Assembly: GCA_903861445.1 (NCBI GenBank)
Contig: CAIOUK010000090.1
Span: 1-15,737, forward strand
Source of the DNA: an uncultured Verrucomicrobia subdivision 3 bacterium
GTDB lineage: Bacteria; Verrucomicrobiota; Verrucomicrobiia; Limisphaerales; UBA11358
Direction of reading: 5' to 3'
Length of the DNA stretch: 15,737 nucleotides
In this document: piece after piece, positions 6,635 through 13,130 of the stretch
Layout: every line of letters starts with the position of its first letter
Position numbering within the stretch: the stretch's first letter is position 1
The notes under the pieces: model-generated
Told to the model about the DNA's origin: nothing
Databases searched by the model: none
The model's input: the letters and a program-made list of their open reading frames with translations, nothing else
Program-made: the position numbers and the translations under genes

Positions 6635-7945
6635 ATGAAACGCCGCCTGATTTTTTCTCTGGTGCTGCTCGTGTTGCTGCTCAATCTGGCGGTGGGCGCG
6701 AAAATTTATTTAAGCGCCACGCAGATGGTGCCGGCGGCGGATAATTCGCAGGCGAATCTGGAGCTGTTCAAGGATGCGCTCCAGAAAATCCGCACGGAAT
6801 ATGTGGACGGCACCAATCTCACTTACCAGCAGCTCGTCTATTCCGCGCTCAAAGGCGCGGTCAGCCGGCTCGACCCGCACAGCGAATTTCTTGATGCCGA
6901 TTCCTTCCAGCAGTTGGAGGACGACACCGTGGGACAGTTTGGCGGTCTTGGTCTCGTCGTCGCGCTCAAGGCCGGTCACATCACGGTGGTCACGCCGATG
7001 CAAGACACACCGGGTTTTCGCGCTGGAATTTTGGCGGGCGACCGTATCATCAAGGTGGAGGGCAAGGATGTCGAACACGAGCAACTTTCCGACGTGGTGA
7101 AAATGCTGCGCGGTGAACCCGGCTCCTCGGTGACCATCACCATTGAACGGCCGTCCGCCGGCATGACGAAAGATTTCACCCTCGCCCGCGCCATCATCCA
7201 GATGGCGATGGTCAAGGACATCAACGGCAAAAAAGAGTTTCCGCTCGGCGCGGAAAAAATCGGCTATATCCACATCATCCAGTTCGGTGAAAAGACCGCC
7301 GACGAACTGGAGTCGGCGCTGAACAAGCTCAAGGTGCAGGGCATGAAAGCACTGGTGCTCGACTTGCGCTGGAACCCCGGCGGCCTGCTGGATCAGGCGG
7401 TGAAGGTGTGCGAGAAATTTCTGCCACGCGGGCAGCTGATTGTCTCCACCGAGGGCCGGCGCAAACCGGAAAAGATTTATTCCCGCGCCGATGGTGATGA
7501 GTTGAAGGATATTCCCATTGTCGTGCTGGCGAATCTTGGCAGCGCCAGCGCGGCGGAGATTGTCACCGGCTGTCTGCAGGATTTGCACCGTGCCGTCGTG
7601 TTGGGCGAAAAGACTTTTGGGAAAGGTTCCGTGCAGACGATTTTTCCGCTTGATGACGGTTCCGCGCTCAAGCTCACCATCGCGAAGTATTACACGCCGA
7701 GCCACAAGGTCATCCATCAACAGGGCATCACGCCGGACATTCTCGTGCCGGTTTCAGACAACGAAGAAGCGGCGCTGCTGTTGCAACGTTCGCCGGGCGG
7801 CGCGGACGCTTTGACCGACAAGCAACGCGCCGCCGTGCAGGCTGTCCATGACGAGCAGCTTGAGCGCGCCGAGGATTTGCTAAAAGGGCTTATCCTTTAC
7901 CGGCAACGGGCCGGCGAAAAACCAGAACGCGTCGCCGCGAAATGA
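6635..7945 (+). CDS. ctpA: C-terminal processing peptidase, S41 family (CtpA/Prc type)
   Basis: This 436-residue exported serine protease starts with KRR and a hydrophobic segment (about residues 5-22), so it is either secreted or anchored to the inner membrane. A PDZ domain lies at about 98-175, with GGLGLVVALKAG, the TPGFRAGILAGDRI segment and RGEPGSSVTITIERP. The S41 core follows with LVLDLRWNPGGLL. The catalytic Ser is Ser305 in NLGSASAAEI and the catalytic Lys is Lys330 in EKTFGKGSVQ; the 25-residue spacing equals that of E. coli Prc. Such proteases trim or degrade periplasmic proteins from the C-terminus. The ATG at 6635 is preferred to a TTG at 6617. Its stop overlaps the tsaD start by 4 nt (ATGA), so the two are probably translationally coupled. 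Confidence 0.95.
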   Translation: MKRRLIFSLVLLVLLLNLAVGAKIYLSATQMVPAADNSQANLELFKDALQKIRTEYVDGTNLTYQQLVYSALKGAVSRLDPHSEFLDADSFQQLEDDTVGQFGGLGLVVALKAGHITVVTPMQDTPGFRAGILAGDRIIKVEGKDVEHEQLSDVVKMLRGEPGSSVTITIERPSAGMTKDFTLARAIIQMAMVKDINGKKEFPLGAEKIGYIHIIQFGEKTADELESALNKLKVQGMKALVLDLRWNPGGLLDQAVKVCEKFLPRGQLIVSTEGRRKPEKIYSRADGDELKDIPIVVLANLGSASAAEIVTGCLQDLHRAVVLGEKTFGKGSVQTIFPLDDGSALKLTIAKYYTPSHKVIHQQGITPDILVPVSDNEEAALLLQRSPGGADALTDKQRAAVQAVHDEQLERAEDLLKGLILYRQRAGEKPERVAAK

Positions 7946-9030
7946 TTTTGCTCGCGCTCGAAACTTCCTGCGATGAAACCAGCGCTGCCGTCGTGAGCGA
8001 CGGACGCGTCCTGTCCAACGTCGTTTCCTCGCAAATCGAATTGCACGCGGAATACGGCGGCGTCGTGCCGGAACTCGCCGCGCGCGAACATCTAAAAAAT
8101 CTCCTGCCCGTCGCGCACGCCGCTTTGGCCGAAGCCGGAATTTCTCCCGCGCAACTCGACGCCGTCGCCGCCACGCAGGGGCCGGGACTGGGCATCGCGT
8201 TACTAATTGGTTTCAAAGCCGCGCAGGCCGTGGCGTTTGCGCTGAACAAGCCATTCATCGGCATCAATCATCACGAGGCGCACCTTTATTCGCCGTGGAT
8301 TCGGAACGCCGAGCATCCGCTCGGCGCGAACTCGTCGGCAGCCGAAACTGGCCGAACTGATACTCGGCACTCCGGGTTGTTCGCCGACTTCACCCGCTTT
8401 CAACCCAACATTTCGCTCATCGTCAGCGGCGGACACACTTTGCTCGTCCTCGTTGAATCGGAATTGAAACACCGCGTGCTTGGCGGCACGATTGACGACG
8501 CCGCCGGTGAATGCTTTGACAAGACCGGCAAACTCATGGGTCTGCCATATCCGGCCGGACCGATTATTGACAAGCTGGCGGAGCAGGGGAATCCCGCCGC
8601 CTACGACTTCCCGCGTCCGCTGCTCAATGACCTGAATGACGATTTCAGCTTTAGCGGCCTAAAAACCTCCGTGCGCTATTTCATCCGCGACCATGCAGCA
8701 CTGCTCGACGACCGGCAAAAAGTCTGCGACCTCTGCGCCAGTGTGCAGGCCGCCATCGTGGAAGTGCTCGTGAAGAAAACGATTCGCGCGGCCAGGCGCG
8801 CCGGCGTCCGCTGCATCACCGCGTCCGGCGGCGTGACGTGTAATTCCGGCTTGCGAAATGAATTGGCCCGCGCCTGCAAAAACAACGGCTTCACGCTTCG
8901 CCTCGCCGAGAAGAACCTTTGCACCGACAACGCGGCGATGATTGGCATTCTGGCCGAACGGAAATTGCTTGCCGGCGCACCCTTGCTGCCGCTGGATGAA
9001 GAAATCAAACCCGGTTGGCAGCTCGTCTGA
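7942..9030 (+). CDS. tsaD: tRNA N6-adenosine threonylcarbamoyltransferase TsaD, with an in-frame palindromic insertion
   Basis: This 362-residue protein is TsaD (formerly Gcp/YgjD), which transfers the threonylcarbamoyl group from TC-AMP to A37 of ANN-decoding tRNAs together with TsaB and TsaE. The ASKHA-fold motifs are complete: ALETSCDETSAAVV at the N-terminus, YGGVVPELAAREH, the metal-binding HHEAH (His110 and His114), VSGGHT (161-166), DDAAGECFDKTGKLMGLPYPGG-like text, ASGGVTCNSGLRN, and CTDNAAMIG with the metal-binding Asp. Residues 121-146, between the HHEAH region and VSGGHT, are an extra segment encoded by the repeat element at 8302-8374. Family members usually have a short loop there. 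The gene is bracketed by ctpA (4-nt overlap) and hrpB (5-nt gap). Confidence 0.96.
   Translation: MILLALETSCDETSAAVVSDGRVLSNVVSSQIELHAEYGGVVPELAAREHLKNLLPVAHAALAEAGISPAQLDAVAATQGPGLGIALLIGFKAAQAVAFALNKPFIGINHHEAHLYSPWIRNAEHPLGANSSAAETGRTDTRHSGLFADFTRFQPNISLIVSGGHTLLVLVESELKHRVLGGTIDDAAGECFDKTGKLMGLPYPAGPIIDKLAEQGNPAAYDFPRPLLNDLNDDFSFSGLKTSVRYFIRDHAALLDDRQKVCDLCASVQAAIVEVLVKKTIRAARRAGVRCITASGGVTCNSGLRNELARACKNNGFTLRLAEKNLCTDNAAMIGILAERKLLAGAPLLPLDEEIKPGWQLV
8302..8374. repeat. REPIN-like twin palindrome, copy 1 (inside tsaD)
   Basis: The left unit (8302-8325) is CGGAAC followed by a 7-bp hairpin, GCCGAGC / GCTCGGC, around a 4-nt loop. The right unit (8351-8374) is the inverted counterpart, with a 5-bp intact stem and ending in CTCCG. 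By eye the two units match as terminal inverted repeats at 19 of 24 positions, separated by a 25-nt spacer. A second copy lies in hrpB at 9547-9623: the left units agree at 22/24 and the right units at 20/24 positions. Confidence 0.85.
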
Positions 9031-9035
9031 TTTTC

Positions 9036-11645
9036 ATGGCTGACCGACTGCCCATTTACGAAATCGAGCGCGAGATCATCGCGCGGCTGCAAGCCGACCG
9101 GCGGTTGATTTTGTCCGCGCCCACCGGTTCCGGCAAATCCACGCAGGTGCCGCAGATGCTGTTGAAGCACGGTTTGCTCGGCGATGGTCAGGTGGTCGTG
9201 CTCCAGCCGCGCCGGCTCGCCACGCGGCTCCTCGCCAAACGTGTCGCGTCGGAACTCGGCGTGAAACTGGGCGAGGAAGTCGGTTATCAAATCCGGTTCG
9301 AGAATGTCACCTCGGCGAAGACAAAAATCCGGTTCGTGACGGAAGGCGTGCTGCTGCGGCAGATGATTGATGATCCGCAGTTGAAAGGCGTTTCCGCGCT
9401 GCTGTTCGATGAATTTCACGAGCGGCATCTTTACGGCGACATCACGCTCGCCCGCGCTTTGGATTTGCAGGAGCAGTTTCGCCCTGACTTGATGCTGGCG
9501 GTGATGTCCGCGACGCTGAATGCCGGCGAACTAGAGCGGTATCTGTCGGAACGCCGAGCACCAGCTCGGCCTGATGATAATAGATTGCTCGCGCAACTTG
9601 CCGAGCCGATGCTCGGCGCTCCGTGTTCCGTCCTCGCCTCCGAAGGCCGCACATTTCCCGTCGAAATCGAATACCTGCCGCACCGCGTTGGCCTCAACGG
9701 TCCGCCGGTTTGGGAAATCGCGGCGGAAGAATTTTCCCGCTACGTCAACGCTGGCGGCGAGGGCGACGTGCTGGTTTTTATGCCCGGCGGCTTTGAGATT
9801 TCGCAGACCATCGAGGCCATCCGCCACACGCACGAAGCGAACGGCTTCATTGTCTTGCCGCTGCACGGCGAGTTGCAACCGAAAGATCAGGACGCCGCCG
9901 TGGCGCGCTACGACCGGCGGAAAGTCGTCGTTGCGACAAACGTCGCAGAAACGAGCATCACGATTGACGGTGTGCGGCTGGTGATTGATTCCGGCCTCGC
10001 GCGCATTGCCCGCTACGATTCCAACCGCGGCATCAACACGCTGCTCATCGAAAAGATTTCGCAGGCGAATGCCGACCAGCGCACCGGTCGCGCCGGCCGC
10101 ACCGCGCCGGGAACGTGTGTTCGCCTCTGGTCGCGCCCGGAGCACGACGAGCGTGCGCCGCACGAGATGCCGGAAATTCGCCGGCTGGATTTGTCGGAAG
10201 TGGTGCTGACGTTGAAGGCGGCAGGCGTGGATGATTTGCGAAAATTCCGCTGGTTGGAAAAGCCCGACGAAATTTCACTGACGCACGCTGAAGAATTGCT
10301 GGAAGACTTGGGTGCGGTTGCTCACGACAAAAAAATCAGCGCCATTGGCCGCAAGATGCTGGCGTTTCCGCTCCATCCGCGTTACGCGCGAATGCTGCTC
10401 GCCGCGCAGGAATATGGCTGCGTGTATCAGGCGTGTCTCGTCGCGGCGTTGACGCAGGGGCGTGATTTGCTGATCCGTAACGCGGGCAAAGACGTTGAAA
10501 CGCTGCGCGAGGATTTGCTGGGCGAGAAATCCACTTCCGATTTTTGGATTCTCATGCGCGCGTGGAGCTATGCGTTTAACAACCAGTTTCGCATGGACGC
10601 CTGCCGCAAGCTGGGCATCCATGCCGTCACGGCGAAACAGGTTGGGCCGCTATTCGATCAATTTCTCCGGATCGCCAAGGCCGAAGGTTTGGATACGCGC
10701 CCGAACGAAGTGAAAGATGAGGCGTTGCAGAAATGCATTCTCATCGGCTTCAGCGACCGCGTGACGCGGCGACTGGATGAAGGCACGCTGCGCTGCGAAC
10801 TTGTCCATGGACGACGCGGTGTGCTCGCCCGTGAAAGCAATGTGCAGCAAAGTCCGTTGCTCGTTGTCGCCGAAATCCGCGAGGTGGAAGGCCGCGGCGG
10901 CGAGGTGAATACCATCCTCTCGCTCGCCACGGCCATTGAAGTCGAGTGGCTGAAGGAATTGTTTCCCGACAACATCAAGAGCGATGTCCATGTGCAATTC
11001 GATGTGCGGGAAAAACGGGTTTTGGCCGCAGAGCTATTACGTTTTCGCGACCTAGCGCTCGCGGCGAAAAGAATTGATCCGCCGCCTGCCGAAGCATCGG
11101 CGCGGTTGTTGGCGGATGAAATCATTGCCGGACGTTTGCTGTTGCCGAACTGGGATCATCACGTCGAGCAATGGCTGGCGCGGCTGAATTTGTTGTGCAA
11201 GGAATGCGCGGATTTGCAATTGCCCGCCATCACGGAAGAAGACAAAAAATCCATCATCGAACAACTTTGTCATGGCGCGGTGAGCTACAAAGACATCAAG
11301 GAACGCGAGGTGAAACCGATTGTGATGTCGTGGCTCTCGGCGGCGCAGCGCGAGTTGCTGGATAAGCACGCGCCGGAACGTCTCACATTGTCGAATGGTC
11401 GGACGCCGAAGGTGAATTACGAGCCGGGCAAGTCGCCGTTTATCTCGCTGCGCATTCAGGAACTTTACGACGTGAATCAGACGCCGAAAATCGCGTTGGG
11501 CCGCGTGCCGGTGACGGTGCATATCCTGACGCCGGGCATGAAGCCGATTCAGGTGACGCAGGATCTGGCGAGTTTCTGGCGCGAGCATTATCCGAAAATC
11601 AAATCCGAACTGGCGCGGAAGTATCCGAAACATTTGTGGCGATGA
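9036..11645 (+). CDS. hrpB: ATP-dependent helicase HrpB (DEAH-box family), with an in-frame palindromic insertion
   Basis: This 869-residue SF2 helicase has motif I APTGSGKST (28-36), motif Ia LQPRR, motif II DEFHER (125-130, the HrpB form of DEAH), motif III MSATL (157-161), then FMPGG, VVATNVAETSITIDGV (motif V) and DQRTGRAGR (motif VI). The helicase-associated region follows, and the C-terminal HrpB-specific domain is clear: FISLRIQELYDVNQTP, GRVPVTVHILTPGMKPIQVTQDL, then FWREHYPKIK and RKYPKHLW at the end. HrpB is widespread, but its substrate is poorly defined. Residues 171-197, between MSATLNAGELERYL and ASEGRTFPVEIEY, are encoded by the repeat element at 9547-9623. The ATG at 9036 lies 5 nt after tsaD; the TTG at 9015 would overlap it. 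Confidence 0.94.
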   Translation: MADRLPIYEIEREIIARLQADRRLILSAPTGSGKSTQVPQMLLKHGLLGDGQVVVLQPRRLATRLLAKRVASELGVKLGEEVGYQIRFENVTSAKTKIRFVTEGVLLRQMIDDPQLKGVSALLFDEFHERHLYGDITLARALDLQEQFRPDLMLAVMSATLNAGELERYLSERRAPARPDDNRLLAQLAEPMLGAPCSVLASEGRTFPVEIEYLPHRVGLNGPPVWEIAAEEFSRYVNAGGEGDVLVFMPGGFEISQTIEAIRHTHEANGFIVLPLHGELQPKDQDAAVARYDRRKVVVATNVAETSITIDGVRLVIDSGLARIARYDSNRGINTLLIEKISQANADQRTGRAGRTAPGTCVRLWSRPEHDERAPHEMPEIRRLDLSEVVLTLKAAGVDDLRKFRWLEKPDEISLTHAEELLEDLGAVAHDKKISAIGRKMLAFPLHPRYARMLLAAQEYGCVYQACLVAALTQGRDLLIRNAGKDVETLREDLLGEKSTSDFWILMRAWSYAFNNQFRMDACRKLGIHAVTAKQVGPLFDQFLRIAKAEGLDTRPNEVKDEALQKCILIGFSDRVTRRLDEGTLRCELVHGRRGVLARESNVQQSPLLVVAEIREVEGRGGEVNTILSLATAIEVEWLKELFPDNIKSDVHVQFDVREKRVLAAELLRFRDLALAAKRIDPPPAEASARLLADEIIAGRLLLPNWDHHVEQWLARLNLLCKECADLQLPAITEEDKKSIIEQLCHGAVSYKDIKEREVKPIVMSWLSAAQRELLDKHAPERLTLSNGRTPKVNYEPGKSPFISLRIQELYDVNQTPKIALGRVPVTVHILTPGMKPIQVTQDLASFWREHYPKIKSELARKYPKHLWR
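9547..9623. repeat. REPIN-like twin palindrome, copy 2 (inside hrpB)
   Basis: The left unit (9547-9570) is CGGAAC plus the hairpin GCCGAGC / ACCA / GCTCGGC. The right unit (9600-9623) is GCCGAGC / CGAT / GCTCGGC followed by GCTCCG. Both 7-bp stems are perfect, and the two units are inverted repeats at 21 of 24 positions. The spacer is 29 nt and unlike that of the tsaD copy. It is read in another frame than copy 1 (SERRAPAR here, RNAEHPLG there). Confidence 0.87.
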
Positions 11646-11658
11646 ACCCGTTTTTTTC

Positions 11659-11734
11659 AACCACAAAGACACCAAGAACACCAAGAGCTTGTAGAAAATT
11701 CTTTTTTCTTGGTCGGCTTTGTGTCTTGGTGGTT
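11659..11734. repeat. 28-nt imperfect inverted repeat downstream of hrpB
   Basis: The arms are 11659-11686 (beginning AACCACAAAGACACCAAG) and 11707-11734 (ending TTGTGTCTTGGTGGTT). They are complementary at 23 of 28 positions around a 20-nt loop. The arms are made of short ACCAAG/ACAAAG-type blocks. It fills most of the 105-nt gap before the YkgJ gene and could act as a terminator or be a dispersed intergenic repeat. Confidence 0.75.
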
Positions 11735-11750
11735 TAACTGATTTTTAACT

Positions 11751-12254
11751 GTGAACGGCATCGACCAACTTTGTCCGAACTGCGGCCTGTGCTGCGACAG
11801 CACGCTGTTTGCGGACGTGGAGTTGCGGGCGGGCGACGATGCGAAGCGGCTGAAGACACTTGGTTTGACGCTATTTTCAAAAACGAAAACCAAACTGGCT
11901 TTCACGCAGCCCTGCGCGTGCTTTGACGGGAAACTTTGCCGGATTTATGCTGATCGTCCCAAACGCTGCGGTTTGTTCGAGTGCGGGTTGCTCAAGCGCG
12001 TGGAAACAGGCGAGCTGACGACGATGGCGGCGCTGAAGAAAATTTCCGAGGCCAAGCAGCGCGCGGGGAATGTGCGCGAGTTGCTGCGCACGCTCGGCCA
12101 GCGCGAGGAGCGAATGGCGCTGACGCATCGTTACTCCGAGGTGATGTGCGCGCCGATTGAAATGGCGGATGAGGTGGGCGCGGAACGGCGCGGGGAATTG
12201 ATGCTCGCCGTGAGCGATTTGATGCAAAGGTTGGAACGCGATTTTCTCCGGTAA
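11751..12254 (+). CDS. YkgJ-family cysteine cluster protein (putative Zn/Fe-binding)
   Basis: This 167-residue cytoplasmic protein has the CxxC-type cluster of the YkgJ family (PF03692): CPNCGLCC (Cys8, 11, 14, 15), then CACFDGKLCRIYADRPKRC (Cys55, 57, 63, 73) and Cys78 in GLFEC. The pattern ends with the typical IYADRPKRCGLFEC. The C-terminal half is helical and charged (KISEAKQRAG, REERMALTHRYSEV). The family is thought to bind a metal or an Fe-S cluster; no biochemical role is established and none is implied by the neighbours. The start is the GTG at 11751, seven codons before the first cysteine; the frame is closed by stops just upstream. It is read in the same direction as hrpB and the pseudouridine synthase gene. 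Confidence 0.85.
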   Translation: MNGIDQLCPNCGLCCDSTLFADVELRAGDDAKRLKTLGLTLFSKTKTKLAFTQPCACFDGKLCRIYADRPKRCGLFECGLLKRVETGELTTMAALKKISEAKQRAGNVRELLRTLGQREERMALTHRYSEVMCAPIEMADEVGAERRGELMLAVSDLMQRLERDFLR

Positions 12255-12311
12255 TGCCGGCGATCAAACAACAGGCTTTGCCGCGCTGCCGCGATGGCCT
12301 AAAGTTTGTTC

Positions 12312-13118
12312 ATGGCGAAACCTAATTTCATTGAACTGCCAGGCTGCGACCCGATTCCCATCATCTTTGAGGATCGCTCGGTGCTGGCGATTGACAAGCC
12401 GCGTGGCTGGATGCTCGTGCCGGATTCGTGGCGCCAGACGAATTGGAATTTGCAGACGGCGATTGATTCGTCCATCCGCGCGGACGATTTCTGGGCACGC
12501 TCGCGCAATCTGCGTTATCTCCGCCACGTTCACCGCCTTGACGCGGACACGAGCGGCGTGATGCTCTTCGCCAAAAGCGAAGGAGCGATGCGCGCCATGG
12601 GCGATATGTTTGAATCGCGCCAGATGGAGAAAACTTACCTAGCGGTCGTCGAAGGCGTGCCGAAGGAAAAAGAGTGGACGTGCGAACTGCCCATCGGCCC
12701 GGATCCAAAAAACTTCGGCAAGATGCGTGTGGATCATTCGGAGGAAGGCAAGGAATCTGAGACGCATTTCCGGGTATTGATGAGCAATGAACGATTCACG
12801 CTCATCGAGGCGAGTCCATTGACGGGGCGCACGCATCAGATCCGTCTGCACCTGGCGGAGTCCGGCAGCCCGATCATGTGCGACGAAATTTATGGCCGCG
12901 TGGAAAAAGGTTTCCGCCTCGGTTTGCGCGCGGTGCGACTGGCTTACAAAGATACGTTCACGCGGCGGCCGGTGAACATCATCGCGCCGGCGGAAAATTT
13001 TCTGAAGGAATTTGGCTTCAAGCTCACGCCGGAATTGCAGGCGGCCAAGTGGGTGCGACGGCCATTCGTGCCCAAAGAAAAAGTGGTCGGCGAAACCGTG
13101 CGGCCGTCGCAAAAATAA
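12312..13118 (+). CDS. RluA-family RNA pseudouridine synthase
   Basis: This 268-residue enzyme isomerises uridine to pseudouridine in rRNA or tRNA. The catalytic motif is HRLDADTSG (residues 74-82), with Asp77 as the nucleophile; the family form is usually HRLDRETSG or HRLDKDTSG. The upstream VLAIDKPRGWML is the conserved opening strand. KTYLAVVEGVP, LLTGRTHQIRLHL-like text (SPLTGRTHQIRLHLAESG) and IMCDEIYG follow in the usual order. No N-terminal S4 domain is present, so it is nearer the RluA/RluC-minimal form than RluD. The target site cannot be told from sequence. The ATG at 12312 is preferred to the TTG at 12306. The stop codon lies 2 nt from the convergent dsbD-like stop. Confidence 0.92.
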   Translation: MAKPNFIELPGCDPIPIIFEDRSVLAIDKPRGWMLVPDSWRQTNWNLQTAIDSSIRADDFWARSRNLRYLRHVHRLDADTSGVMLFAKSEGAMRAMGDMFESRQMEKTYLAVVEGVPKEKEWTCELPIGPDPKNFGKMRVDHSEEGKESETHFRVLMSNERFTLIEASPLTGRTHQIRLHLAESGSPIMCDEIYGRVEKGFRLGLRAVRLAYKDTFTRRPVNIIAPAENFLKEFGFKLTPELQAAKWVRRPFVPKEKVVGETVRPSQK

Positions 13119-13130
13119 TCTTATTTTGCG
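13108..13130. terminator. palindrome spanning two convergent stop codons
   Basis: The left arm CGCAAAAATAA (13108-13118) and right arm TTATTTTGCG (13121-13130) pair fully apart from one bulged A, with only TC between them. The TAA of the pseudouridine synthase gene and the stop of the dsbD-like gene both lie in the arms. It could be a minimal bidirectional terminator, as each strand gets a T-rich arm, but the stem is AT-rich. Confidence 0.4.

Noticed and set aside
6710..7720. 336-residue frame opposite the S41 protease gene
   Set aside because: Shadow frame over a complete protease with PDZ and catalytic residues; composition is typical of antisense translation.
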